Shown: positions 23,530 to 34,524 of the stretch, piece after piece
Layout: the number at the start of each line of letters is the position of its first letter
Numbering within the stretch: the stretch's first letter is position 1
DNA from: Euglena gracilis
Taxonomy: Eukaryota > Euglenida > Euglenophyceae > Euglenales
DNA length: 64,000 bases
Assembly (NCBI GenBank): GCA_039621445.1
Contig: CP154954.1
Coordinates: forward strand, 45,673,847 to 45,737,846
Direction of reading: 5' to 3'
The notes under the pieces: model-generated
Database searches by the model: none
Seen by the model: the letters and a program-made list of their open reading frames with translations, nothing else
Told to the model about the DNA's origin: nothing
Position numbers and translations under genes: made by a program

Positions 23530-24130
23530 AGCCATACTTTGGTGGCCGCCGCAAATGATGGCAATGAAAATGGTACGCCAAACTGCAGGTGTCACACACC
23601 ACTTTCCTCAGCTCCACAGGATTTGTATTTTTGGGAATGGCAACAGCACAAAAAACACTTTTGTCCTGTTTTATAGGCAGTCGGGACACAACACGAGGCA
23701 GAGGGGGTTGGTCGGGGGGGGGGGGGGGGTGGGCGCATTGCAAAAAGGCAACACAACTCCCTTGGTCGTGGTTTTGCGGACTGCCCGAGCGACGGCATTC
23801 ACATATGCATGAAAAGAGGTTGCTGAACAATTCCCTGAAACGAACACACTTCTCGACTGCTGCGCACGTTGAGCCACACATTGTTCAATGACGCTCGCCT
23901 CATCGAACAACTGGCTGGGTTCCAGCTCCCATCCCGTCCAGGCAACAAAGAAAGCATCCAGCTCGGGATAAGATGCTTGCCGATGCTGACACAGTTTGGC
24001 GAACTCCAAACAGTTGGCAACAGCGGCAAGCTCAGCACCTACGGAGCTGGGCTTTTTCTTCGTGTTGCCCTGCAAGGTGCCATGTAGGGGGTCAACCTTC
24101 GGCTCCTTGGCATCTTGCTGGTATCCGCGA
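23530..24130 (-). pseudogene. PHD-finger protein fragment, probably two exons, frame broken
   Basis: A minus-strand frame across 23770-24130 looks protein-like (ASYPELDAFFVAWTGWELEP). It is followed, after a pyrimidine-rich stretch and an AACAG acceptor near 23675, by VVCDTCSLAYHFHCHHL. That matches the C-x2-C-x4-H-x2-C core of a PHD finger. The first Cys pair (KCFLC) is in the neighbouring frame next to a six-T run. The last Cys pair is not found. This may be a real gene with an assembly indel or a decayed copy. Its relation to the PHD fragment at 2.2 kb is unknown. Confidence 0.4.
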
Positions 24131-24159
24131 GAGCAGTCAGGAACAGCAGGGGGGGGGGA

Positions 24160-24845
24160 TGCGCTGGACGGCCCTCGGAAAAAATGCGCAAATATGCGCA
24201 AAAAAATGCGAAAAAAAATGCGCTGAGTTTGTGGCATTCCTAAGGGAAAAAGGACTCAGAAAAATTTACAACACCCAAAATTAAACCAAAAGCAAACCCA
24301 AAATTAAACCAAAATCACCAAAAAGAGCTGAAATGAAGGCATTTTGCCAAAAAAAAATGCACGACCAAGGCGTCACTCTCCGTTCACCACAAGCCATGGT
24401 TGCCCCTTACTTGTGACCAGGGGAGTGGGATTCCCGCCTTGGTTACGTGTCAATGTGAAACCCCTGGTCTGTGAAACCCCTGGTGTCCTCATCGTCATTG
24501 GATGAGTACCCACACCTCATCACCCAAGGGTTTAAGGCGGGTCTCTTGGGTGGAAAAAAAATGCGAAAATGGGTTCGTTGGTCACAGAAATGGGTCAGTT
24601 GAACGTGGGCGAAATTTGGTGAGCATGTGATTTGGGTTGAAAATATGCAAAAATGGCAAAATGTGCAAAATTGGGTAAAAAATGCGCAAAAATGGAAAAT
24701 GTGCAAAATTGGCAAAAAAAATGCGCAAAAAAATGGAAAATGAAAATGTGCAAAAAAATGCGCAAAAATGCGCATTTCGAAAAATTGACAAAAATGCGCA
24801 AAAAAATGCGCAAAAATGCGGAAAAATGCGAAACGCATTCCCCCC
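24160..24845. repeat. ATGCGCAAAAA low-complexity tracts
   Basis: 24160-24225 and 24545-24845 are built of the words AAAAATGCGC, AAAATGTGCAAAATTGG and relatives. No coding interpretation is supported. Confidence 0.75.
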
Positions 24846-25260
24846 CCCCTGGAACAGTTCCGTCCTGGGGGAGGTGGCAAAAGACCATTCACAAAGTTTG
24901 CCATGTGTTTAGCCATGGTTTGAATTGTATTGATTTCGATTGAATTTTTATGCGGTGACAAAATTTTCTCTTTGCCAAATCCACAAAAAGAAAAGCTGAA
25001 GTGATGAAGGCTCATTCATTGTATGAAAATTGAAAGTTCGATTCTCGGGTCATGTGGGGGTCACCGGGGGGGTCACGGGGGTTGCCCCCTATGACAGTGA
25101 GCTATTCCCATCCCCCAGCTCAGGGGGGGGGGACAGCTCGGGGGGCATGGTATTTTGGAATTCTTTTGACCATTTTTGGGCAGTCTTTGAACTCAGAAGC
25201 ACTCGAAGTGCTACTAAAGTTTTTCAACAAAATAAGAGTTCCTAAGAATGTTTGAAAATA
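24846..25260. other. Spacer, no recognisable gene
   Basis: Mixed sequence with GTCACGGGGG and GACAGCTCGGGG words; the latter resembles 16690-16750. Confidence 0.4.
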
Positions 25261-26925
25261 CCAATCCCCCCCTCTATTTGTCCCCCCCCCCCTAATGGCC
25301 AGAGCCCAGGTGGCCAATTGGGGGGGGGGGTACTCATTTCAAGGGAAAATGTCTTTATTCGGGTGTTTTATGGGGGTTCGCGACTGTAAAGGACGGGGTC
25401 CAGGTGGCCAATTGGGGGGGGGGAGGTTAGGGGTAACCCCTCTTGTCCCCCCCCCTAATTGGCCAGAAGGGGCGGTCCTAGGCGGTAGACTGGGGGGGGG
25501 GTCCTGGGTGGTCGGCCGACTAGTCGGTCGACCACCCAATTGGTCGGCCGACTAGGCCTGGTCGGCAGCTAGTCGGCGAGACAGGGGGGGGGGGGGGTGG
25601 GGGGACTAGTCGGCCGACCACCCACTCTAATGTAGTTACGGGCCAGTGTCGCCGACTTTTTATGAAGAAAATTGTATGCAAACTAGTCGGTGGCTAGTCG
25701 GTGGGCATAAAAATGGTCTGTGGCGGGTCCAAACCACCCAGAAATGGTCCGGATGGGGCCAAATAAGTGCCTTACACCAACAGGAACACCCTCAGATGGA
25801 AATTTTTGGTCAGTGGGGGGTCGGTGGGCCCTTGATGGGGTCCGGAGGGGTAAAAAACCAATGACGAAACAGGGATTACATGAAAATCCTTTAGAAATGC
25901 AAGCATTCTGCATCAGGACAGGCTGAAAACTCCCCCCTCCACCCCCACCCGAGCCCAGATAACAAAATCCCTTCTATGTTGGCAACATACTCGGGGGCTA
26001 AGTCGTTTTTGTGGCTCACTTTGGCATAGGCGGGGGGGGGGGGCTCCGCCCACCCCGCACCCCCCCCTCAAATACCGGTAACAAAATCCCTTCTATGTTG
26101 GCAACATACTCCGGGGCTAAGTCGTTTTTGTGGCTCACTTTGGCATACCATGCCCCCCCCATATAAGACCCCCCCTCGGGAGCCAAAATCCCAGGGGGGG
26201 GTCTTATATGGGGGGGGGGGTCTTGGGGGGGTGGGCCGGGGGCCGGCTTGGGGGGGGGGTCTTATATGGGGGGGGGGGTCTATATGGGGGGGGGGCGGTA
26301 GGTGGGGGGGCTCCGCCCACCCCGCACCCCCCCCCTCAAATAACAAAATCCCTTCTATGTTGGCAACATACTCCGGGGTTAAGTCGTTTTTGTGGCTCAC
26401 TTTGGCATAGGCGGGGGGGGCTCCGCCTCCCCCGCACCCCCCCCCAAATAACAAAATCCCTTCTATGTTGGCAATATACTTGGAGGGCTAAGTCCTTTTG
26501 TGCAAAATTTGACTTATATTGACTTATATACAACGGATAGAGGTGTTCTTTTGCCAAAAGTGGCCCAAAATGGACATTTTCCCCCATTTTTTTTGCATAT
26601 TCACCCCCGATTGGGGGGTTCTGGAGCCATTTGGGTGGGTTTTGACTGGTTTTGGGGTGATTTGGACAAAATTTTTTCTCAGGGGGGGGGCTTAAAAGTC
26701 GGCGAAACTGGCCCGTGACTACATTAGAGTGGGTGGTCGGCCGACTAGTCGGCCGACCACCCAGGACCCCCCCCCCTGTCTCGCCGACTAGCTGCCGACC
26801 AGGCCTAGTCGGCCGACCAATTGGGTGGTCGGCCGACTAGTCGGCCGACCACCCAGGACCCCCCCCCCCCAGTCTACCGTTTGCCACTAGAAGGGGCGGC
26901 CAAATAGAGGGGGGGGGGGGGTTGG
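25261..26925. mobile_element. Foldback element, GGTCGGCCGACTAGTCGG family, TA duplication
   Basis: CCAATCCCCCCCTCTATTTG at 25261 is inverted at 26900-26925 and TA flanks both ends. Inner arms at 25490-25650 and 26705-26880 share palindromic GTCGGCCGACTAGTCGGCCG words in inverted order, up to CTCTAATGTAGT. The middle contains the direct repeats listed separately and no transposase. Confidence 0.7.
25950..26510. repeat. Direct repeats of AACAAAATCCCTTCTATGTT units
   Basis: The unit AACAAAATCCCTTCTATGTT ... CTAAGTCGTTTTTGTGGCTC plus a G/C hairpin occurs near 25960, 26080, 26340 and 26445. Its organisation (AAATAAC word, then gene-free filler, then CTAAGTC and a G-run/C-run hairpin) recalls the 190-bp satellite at 18.8 kb. 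Confidence 0.75.
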
Positions 26926-27029
26926 TATGGGGGTGATTCAGGACGCGGGGGGGGGGGGGGACGGAACTGTGGCCCAAATGCCCCCGTGTATTCTTTGGTC
27001 ACAACCGGACAGAGGTGGAGGCCGACATA

Positions 27030-27200
27030 AAAACCTCCACCTCTATCTGAACCACCTCTACCTCTACCTCTGCCTCTACCTCTATGTCACCTCTATGCAG
27101 GGCTGCATAGAGGAAGAGGTAGAGGTCAAAGGCCTCTACCTCTATGTCAACCACCTCTACCTCTACCTCTACCTCTATGTCACCTCTATGTCTGTAAAAT
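27030..27200. repeat. CTCTAC repeats with a CAGGGCTGCATAGAGG motif
   Basis: CCTCTACCTCTATG words surround CTCTATGCAGGGCTGCATAG at about 27100. This looks like rearranged ends of the element family at 22359-22792. Confidence 0.6.
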
Positions 27201-27404
27201 GTACCAAAATAGCCTCAAGAAGGGTCATAAAACACCCCATCTGCTCGGAAAATGGCAATTTTGCATGAAAACGCATGCAAAACGGCGAGGGGATGAGAAA
27301 CAATTTGTGGGTTGGTGGTTTTGAAAGTTGTTGGCGCAGTTATGTGACCACATTGAGCAATTCTGAAAACCTTTCATGTATTTCCCCTTTGCTTGCAAAA
27401 AAAT

Positions 27405-27745
27405 TCCTTTATTGAAGGGGGCAGATTTTTTTCCATTTATGGGGGGGCTGACTTTTTTAAATATAGGGGGGGCTGACTTTCTAAATTTAGGGAGGGGGCT
27501 GGCTTTTTTTGTTTACGGGGGGGCTGACTTTTTTGTTTACGGGGGGGGGGGGCTGACTTTTTAAATATAGGGGGGAGGGCTGACTTTTTCTGGTTTACGG
27601 GGGGCTGACTTTTTTTTGGTTTACGGGGGGCTGAATTTTTTTGTTCACAGGGGGGGGGGCTGACTTTTTTAATATAGGGGGGGGGCTGACTTTTTCTGGT
27701 TTACGGGGGGGCTGACTTTTTAAATTTGGGGGGGGGGCTGACTGG
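27405..27745. repeat. Minisatellite, about 25-30-bp unit
   Basis: Roughly eleven copies of a G run followed by GGCTGACTTTTT and a short AT-rich segment. Confidence 0.9.
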
Positions 27746-28057
27746 CTGAATGGCTCCTCCTGGGGTTTTTGCAGCCAACTGGTGGGCAGCTGGTGGCCTA
27801 TGCGGCTGGCACGTTGGACTTGTGACACTTGGAAAGAGGGCTGCCCACAGCGTGATTTGCAGGCAAATTGGCGTTTATCTTCCGCTTCCTGGGGCGCAGT
27901 CAGGGATGACGTTTATTTGTCGGGAACCGGTTTCCGAGGTGTTTTATTGTCGAAGAGCAAAAATACATGTAGATTACGGTCGAAATGAGATCGCGAGTTA
28001 AGCTTTTGCAAAGCCTAATTTATATCTCTTTCTCTCTCTCTCTCTCATGTCTCCAAA

Positions 28058-28795
28058 ATGCCTTCGCTACATGGCGGGAGAAATTTACATTGTGTTTGGT
28101 CCTGCTACAATGATCCTATGAAAGTACCTGGTCGTCGTGGGATGTACCGCACCTGCAAGGGATGTGGCAAGGGAATACCGACCACTACGATGCATCGTGC
28201 ACTCGCCCACGCAGACCACTGCCAGGCCCTGAAGGCGATGGGATTGTGGGGTGGCGGCCACCAGCAGACTCTACTTGGTGTGGTTGTGCAGTCGCCCAAG
28301 AAGGAGAATGTGGAATTGAATGAGGTCATTGGGAAGTTCTTCTTCTCCCAGAACATACCCTTCGCCGCCATCGACAACCCGTACTTCCGGCAGCTGTTAG
28401 GTATCCTCCGACCTGGTTTTGTGCCATGCCGCAGAGAGACACTGGCTGGGAGTGTATTGGAAACACTTTATGAAAAGCAAGTTGAACGGTTGAGTTGGGA
28501 GTTGAAAGATCAGTGGGTCACCATGACAGTGGATGGCTGGTCTGGGCCTGTCCCTGTTGTGGGTGTGACACTGGCTGACCACCTGGTTGGAGTGGTGGAG
28601 ACCACTGGCCTCAGCCACACAGCCCAAACCCTGACCTCCCTGGTGGAGGAGTACCTGGAGCTGGCCACAGCCAAATTTTCCAGAAACCATTTGTGGGTTC
28701 GATTGCGAGCACATTTTTTAATCAGAAATGTCAAACCCACCATGCCATTCAGATTTGTTCCTCCCCCCCCCCAGATGTGTGAACTGGAACTTTGA
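28058..28795 (+). pseudogene. hAT transposase, N-terminal part (BED-like finger and DUF659-like region)
   Basis: The frame begins at an ATG after a CT-rich tract. Near residue 30 it has TCKGCGKGIPTTTMHRALAH, a BED-type Cys2/His zinc finger for DNA binding. Residues of about 95-135 give FFFSQNIPFAAIDNPYFR, and about residue 160 gives WVTMTVDGWSG, which match the conserved block of hAT transposases. The C-terminal catalytic and dimerisation regions are missing: after about residue 215 the frame enters a 95-bp tandem duplication with C runs and then stops. The full length of such enzymes is usually 500-700 residues. Confidence 0.65.
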
Positions 28796-30356
28796 ATTTT
28801 GAGCACATTTTTTTAAGCAGAAATGTCACAACCACCATGCCATTCAGATTTGGTCCAGCCCCCCCCCCAAGTTGTGAAGAAGAACTCTGCTCCCAGCAGA
28901 GCTGGCGCGGCTGGGTATGCGGCTGGGGGCCTGCCAGCCGGGGGGGGGTCCCGCGCCACCCTGGGTGGGTGGGGGGGACCCTCCCCCCCCCCCGGGGGTC
29001 TTGAAAAGAAGCCTGGTGGGTGGGTGGGTCCGGTCTGGCCTATCTCCCTCCGGCCTGTCCTTGGGCCTAGCGTATGACTTCAGCACATGCTGGCAAGCTG
29101 ACAGTGCTGAACATGGGTCTGAAGAAAGTTATGGGTTCACACTGAGACTTCTCCAGGTTCGGTTCGTGGTTTGAGTTATTTTTCTGCCCCCCCCCCGAGA
29201 ATTTTTCAAAAAAATTGCGTTTTCGTGGTTTTTCAGCCATTTTTTTGAGCGTCCCTGCCCCCCCCCCCCGAGACTGGCCGATTGGCTAGCCTGTCCCCCG
29301 GGGTCCTTAAGCAGAAGCCTGGCCCCCCCCACCAGAAAATTTTCAAATATTGCGTTTTCAGCTTTTAGTGGTTTTTCATCCATTTTTTTGTTGGTCCCCC
29401 GCCCCCCCCCCTCCAGGAGGCCCCAATTTTTGGAATATTTTTTAATTATTACGGTTTTTTTAAAAAAAACTTTGCCCCGATCTAAAACAAATCCCCCAAG
29501 AGAGGCCTTCTGTCAGTTTCCAGAAGATCGTTTTGCGGACGACTGGGACACCCTTCCGTGAGTTTCGTCCAGACGGACGGACTGTATAACCGTCATTTAT
29601 AACGTTCACGGACTTTCCCGCTCCGGTGCGGGTGGCTGTGGCATCCTCCACAGCCTGTCTATTCTGACTCGGTGGTTCTTCTTTTTTCACTGCCCCATTC
29701 ATCTTCAGTGGCTGTCGGTGTTGTATTGCAGAAAGCTCTTTTCACTCGTGACTTGAGGCCATTTTCACCCATTCCAATTCTTCAGTAGCATTTTCGGTGT
29801 CCAAATCAGGGTTTTTTTTTGTCTTGTCTCCTCCCGCCTTCAAAAAATGTGGTTCTGCGTGTTTCTGCATGAAACACAGGGGGCAAAGTAAACACGAAGA
29901 ACCGACCAGTTTGCAGTTCTGTGTCCATCGACACTTTGCCTCATCGGAACACCGCATTCCCAAACAAGCCAGTCAAAGGAAGTCCCTTCCTTCTGCATGC
30001 CACAATCCTGGAAAGGTAAAAAAGGCACTTTTCTGAGTTTGCATCATTGCGTCCTTTCTGGGCGAAGAAAAGGTTCCATAAAAAGTGCATCCATGGGGAG
30101 ACTGAGGCACCGGTCTCCAGTTTCTGCAGAGATGAAAAACATTTCTTTACACATCAGGAAGTCGAAGGTCAGGGGGGCGGTGTCGACGGGACTGCGGGAC
30201 GACGTCCAGACTGGTTTTCGGCGGTGGCTGTCGGCTCGCTGTCGGGAATGTCGGCCCGCCGCAATTCATTTTGTCGGCTTGAAGAAAAACGATGTATAAA
30301 AACGACCTGTTTAAAAAGGACCCGTCTACCCTGGGCGCAGTTATAGCGATTCTGAC
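28796..30356. other. Possible remainder of a DNA transposon; no confident gene
   Basis: 28800-28890 partly repeats the end of the transposase frame. 29160-29450 has C runs in AT-rich sequence. The minus strand at 29740-30000 has Cys/His-rich frames (for example CLLCPLCFMQKH) that could be a zinc-finger exon, but no family was recognised. Confidence 0.3.
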
Positions 30357-30561
30357 TCAGACTGATCCGCTCTTTTCATGCCTTTGACCTTGCGCGAGAG
30401 GGTGGGGGCGAAGGAAATTAAAAACAAAAAAACAACTTTTTTTTGAAAAAAATGGCGGGGGGCGGCGAAGGTAAAAAAGACAGGTTTTTTCAAAAAAACG
30501 GGTTTTTTTCGAAAAAAAACGTGTTTTAAAACGATCGGTTAGAAAACGAGGGCCATCCCTG
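30357..30561. mobile_element. hAT terminus (right end), family of the element in LINE B
   Basis: The sequence ends AACGAGGGCCATCCCTG at 30561, the inverse of the left end of the element at 52194. The inner A/T palindromes (AAAAAACGGGTTTTTT) are also shared. A partner left end next to the hAT transposase at 28 kb was not found. Confidence 0.6.
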
Positions 30562-31004
30562 CCCCCAAGGGTGTGTTTTTGTGGACTGGACACACACACG
30601 GGGGGGTCGGCACGCCGTGGCGAGCCGTCCGGCTTGGGGGGGGGGGGGGAAGGGGGTTTTTTGGCGTGGCAAGGGGGTCCCGGATGGGGGGGGGAGGGGT
30701 GCGCGGGAGTTTTCCAAGAAAATTTTCTTTGGCGCAGCTGACATGGCGTGGCGAGGAGGGGGGGTAAAATGGCGCGGCGAGGGGGTCGGTGAGGGGGGGG
30801 GAGGGGTGTGCCGACCCCCCACGGATGTGAACACCCGTGCGAGAGAGTTGAAATAGCCCCGGAAGGCAGGTTTGCCTCGAAACTGAACGTCGTAACCCAC
30901 CAACCCTCAATTCAACGATAGTCATTCGAGCTGGGGGGGGTTGCAATCAGCGTGGGCCTCGTCTTTTATAGCATTTAAAAACACTCAAAACATTTTTGCA
31001 GACC
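30562..31004. other. G-run rich spacer
   Basis: GTGGCGAGGGGG and GGCGTGGC words with G runs; no gene recognised. Confidence 0.4.
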
Positions 31005-31130
31005 TGGTTGTGCGATGTGTGGCACAAATCTGGCCACCAGCTGTGGCACAAAACTGGCCACCAGCTGTGGCCCAAAGCTGGCCACCAGCTGTGGCACAAA
31101 ACTGGCCACCACATGTGGCCCAAAACTAGG
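31005..31130. repeat. Tandem CTGTGGCACAAAACTGGCCA repeat
   Basis: Five copies of a 24-bp unit. Related units occur at 52550-52990, 59625-59690 and 62085-62155. Confidence 0.85.
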
Positions 31131-31422
31131 GATTTTTTTGGACAAGGACATTTGTTGAACATCAGAAAAAGAAGGCAACAAACAAACAAAAACAAGACTC
31201 ACGCCAATTGAAGCGTGCTGACTGAATAAACATACTCCAGGTAACATGGATTCAGGCGATAAATATACTGGTCGTAGAAGTCCTTCAGCAGCACACCACA
31301 GCAAACACCAACCTTGACTTCAACTCAAAATTGTCCACTTAAAACCAGAAATCCAAACTTGTCCTTTCATGTGGGTTCTCTTACGTAAACCGTTCGTTTA
31401 GTCGGTGGCCGCCTGTCATTCC

Positions 31423-31513
31423 TGTCATATGGAGTATGTACCAGTAGGCTGCGCCACTGGTCGGTGGATTCGGTTCGCCCCACCACCGTTTTTTAACTGG
31501 TTGTCATATGGAG
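31423..31513 (+). mobile_element. 67-bp retroposed insertion with 12-bp target duplication
   Basis: TGTCATATGGAG is present at 31423-31434 and 31502-31513. Between them lies the conserved 48-nt double-hairpin module (31441-31488) also found at 45733-45780 and, inverted, at 56205-56252. It may be a tiny SINE or a strongly 5'-truncated LINE copy. There is no A-tail, only TTTTTTAA after the module. Confidence 0.65.
31441..31488 (+). ncRNA. Double-hairpin module, copy 1
   Basis: CCAGT ... ACTGG with an inner GGC/GCC pair forms hairpin 1. CGGTGG ... CCACCG forms hairpin 2, with loop CGGTTCGCCCC that resembles a Pol III B box. Compared with the other copies the changes fall in loops. Confidence 0.5.
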
Positions 31514-31598
31514 AGGGTGAAATTAGGGTTATAGCGTTCTTCGTTGTAATTCGCCCGCGGGGAATCCTTAATTGCCTGGTGGGAAGTGTTTTTCTGTT

Positions 31599-31623
31599 CT
31601 TTCTGAGTGTCTGTTTTTTTTCG
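31599..31623 (+). other. Spliced-leader sequence at the 5' end of LINE A
   Basis: CTTTCTGAGTGTCTG, eight T, then CG matches the published Euglena SL except for one base (G for A). It is followed by TCTCC, not by the GT expected in an SL RNA gene, so it is the leader exon copied from a trans-spliced mRNA. Confidence 0.75.
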
Positions 31624-31949
31624 TCTCCACACGTGCTCATGGCCTGAAAGCCCCGAGTGGGGTCTGAAGTTCAGAAGTACAATTGCCATCAGCAAGCAAC
31701 CCCAAGGTTTGAAGAGTGGATTTGAACTACCTGAAGTTCCAACCTACAACTCAAAAGTGCAAATCCGAGATACAGTACAGTACATACAGACACTGGAGTG
31801 GTTCATCTCCTTGAGGATGCAGTAGCAGCACAACATCATCATCTGCACCAGTTGGATGGAAGTATTATCCCTGTTTCACTATACTTTGCTGTACCACCTG
31901 TGCTGTAACATAGCGTTCACAGTTCCAACCTGCACTGTGGCCCCAGGGC

Positions 31950-32640
31950 CTTATAAACATTTCACAGAGTTGGCCCCAGGGCCCAAGACTTCAGCCATGA
32001 TGCTGTCCAATTTTGCCCCAGGGCTCAACACATTTCAAGCCAAAACTGGCACAGGAGAGTTTTTCACAAATGTGGCCCCAGGGCCCCAGACTTTTGCCAT
32101 GATGCTGTCAAATTTTGCCACAGGGATCAACACATTTCCAACCAAATGTGGCACAGAAAAGATTTTCACAAATGTCGCCCCAGGGCCCAAGGCTTTTGCC
32201 ATGATGCTGTCAAATTTTGCCACAGGGATCAACACACTTCCAACCAAATGTGGCACAGAAAATTTTTTCACAGATGTGGCCCAAGGGCCCAAGGCTCCAG
32301 CCAAGATGCTGTCCAATTCTGCCCCAGGGCTCAACACATTCCAAGCCAAAACTGGCACAGAAATGTTTTTCAGAGATGTGGCCAAAGGGCCCAAGGCTCC
32401 AGCCAAGACGCTGTCCAATTCTGCCCCAGGGCTCAACACTTTCCAAGCCAAAACTGGCACGGAAATGTTTTTCAGAGATGGGGCCCCAGGGCCCGAGGTT
32501 TCAGCCAAGATGCTGTCAAATTTTGCCCCAGGGCACATCATATTTCCAGCCAAAACAGGCACGGAAGCAGAAAAGTTTTTCAAAGGTGTGGCCCGAAGGC
32601 CCGAAGCTTTTGTCAGGATGCTGTGGAATGTGGCCCCAGG
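31950..32640 (+). repeat. In-frame 102-bp tandem repeats, seven units
   Basis: Units start at 31994, 32096, 32198, 32300, 32402, 32504 and 32612. All are 102 bp except for one 6-bp insertion, so the frame is kept. Each 34-residue unit carries APGP or a variant and a KxGTE segment. LINE B keeps only a remnant (LAPGPSKLSNVAPGH). Confidence 0.9.
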
Positions 32641-32758
32641 GCACGACAGCCACGGACGGCAACCAAACAGGCTGAATATCACAGCAAAAGACCAGGAAAA
32701 AACACGGTCTGAGTACAGTCCCCCCCGTCATGGCAGGGGCGAAAGCCTTGCCATTTGT

Positions 32759-32785
32759 GGGGATATTGAAAGCAACCCAGGGCCC
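32759..32785 (+). other. 2A-like ribosome-skipping motif of LINE A
   Basis: GDIESNPGP fits the D-[VI]-E-x-N-P-G-P consensus. Skipping would release the repeat domain from the RT part between G and the last P (after base 32782). Confidence 0.8.
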
Positions 32786-34524
32786 ACAGAAACCCGCCCT
32801 CCCCAGCAAGAGGACGTTGAAATGGCCTCCGCCTCGCAGAGCTCTGCGTCGCCGCCGACGGAGCAGCCACTCCTCGGATCTTGGTTTCCAATGCACTCGA
32901 CGCCGCTGTTCTCGCCTGCTTTGCCCCAGGCTATAATGCCGCTTCCCATTTTGAACGGGGGCCCCAGGACACCTTCAGCAGAAAAAACCATGGTCATTGA
33001 CGAACTAGAGTCCCGGGTGCGCTCAGCGATTTCCGAAATTCACGGGTGTGGGCCACAGGGCCACGGGTTAATCGGGAATTTTGCGCCATCTCCACCACAA
33101 GGGCAGGAGCAGGAGCGCCTAAATGGTCGAAGACAGCAGCCCCCCGTGGCTCCAGCACCAGCGCAATCCTCGACGAGCGCTGATCCGCTGCAAGTCACTC
33201 CCTTCTCGCAACCTTGCCCACCACTGCAACCATCCTAGGAAGAGATTTCCCAAGACACTCGGGGCACCTTGGTCCATATCCCACGGGGAGCTTTGCAAAA
33301 CGTTGGGCTCGCCTTTTGCGGCATCCTCAGTCGCTTTGTGTCAAAGCCAGGTTGGGAGACCCTGCACGCACTTTGATGCTTCCCAAAAGCTGTGCTTGCT
33401 CCATTGAAGCGGAGCGGGAAAAGCCATTGGGCTGCAGTTGGACGGAAAATTACCGACAGGGCCAATGCCTACCTCAACCGGTCCACAGAAGATTCGTGGA
33501 ATGAGACGCGCCAAATCCGCGCTGCACAAAACCCAAAGAAGAGAACACGAAGTCAGACAAAAAATTTCGACGCTGAAAGCCAAGAAAGGTTGTGCAACCG
33601 TGTTCAAAGCCTTGTCAGCCATGGGGCGGTCAGCAAAGCCTGCCGCATGCTGACTTCTGATGGAATCCAAGATGCAGATGACCCACTGATCTTGGAACGG
33701 TTGGCTGCCTTGCACCCTCCTGAACCCCAACCTGGAAGGCAAAATTTGCCTCCGGACTTCCCGCGCCTCGAATTCGACCTGAGTGAAGATGCAACCAGGG
33801 AGCGCTTAATTGAAATACGGAAAGCAGTCATGTCTTTCCCGAAGGAATCCTCGCCAGGACCGTCTGGACTTCGGCCAGATCATCTTAAAGACATGCTCTC
33901 TGATCCTCTGGGGACACAATCAGATCAACTCCTCACAATTCTGGACCAATTCGTCCGAACATGTTTGACCAACGGAATCCACAACTCTGCGGCTTGGATT
34001 TTCGCTGGTGCCCGTCTGACTCCTCTTCGAAAACCCTGCAATCCAAGCGAAAACCTCGATGAGCTTGGCAATACCAACGCCATTCCTGACCCAAAGAAGG
34101 ATGGCACGCGACCAATTGCAGCTGGGGAATGCCTGCGCCGATTGGTGGGCAAATATTTGATGAGACACCCCAAAATCGGGGACCGCCTAAAAGAACTGCA
34201 GCCACTACAATGCGGTGTAGGGGTCCAGGGGGCATGTGAACTCATTGCCATGGGACTGCAGCAAGAAGTAAATCACCTGCATATGCAACAAGACAACACC
34301 TGGGCTTTGCTACAGGTAGATTTCAGCAATGCTTTTAATTGCGTAAAAAGAAAGACAGTCCTTGCTGAAGTGGCCAAACGCTGCCCGGAGGCGTATGTTT
34401 GGTTCGAGAGCTGCTACGCCGAACACAGCCCGCTCTTTTGTGGGTCATCACACCTTCGCAGTGCTTCTGGTGAACAACAAGGTGACCCTTGTGGCCCAGC
34501 CGGATTCGCCTTGGCGTTACAATC

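Larger units (their letters stand above)
31856..34524 (+). pseudogene. LINE A ORF, part 1: repeat domain, 2A-like motif and RT N-half
   Basis: The frame opens at ATG 31856 with a hydrophobic N-terminus, then seven 34-residue repeats, then GRGESLAICGDIESNPGP and a Pro/Ser-rich linker. RT follows: SPGPSGLRPDHLKDML, GTRPIAAGECLRRL, LLQVDFSNAFNCVKRK (first catalytic Asp) and QQGDPCGPAGFALAL. In-frame stops at 33236 (TAG where LINE B has TGG) and 33374 (TGA for TGG) break it. The frame is cut at 34524 by the chromovirus and resumes at 43607. The protein would reverse-transcribe its own mRNA at the target site. Confidence 0.8.

Noticed and set aside
28058-30561. Single hAT element joining the transposase at 28 kb with the end at 30561
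   Set aside because: No matching left end or target duplication was found, so the link stays a suggestion.
31599-31623. SL RNA gene
   Set aside because: No GT after the leader and no Sm-like site; a LINE reading frame follows instead.
32093-32610. The APGP pieces of the LINE A repeats as active 2A sites
   Set aside because: They lack the Asn before PGP and the D-x-E part needed for skipping.
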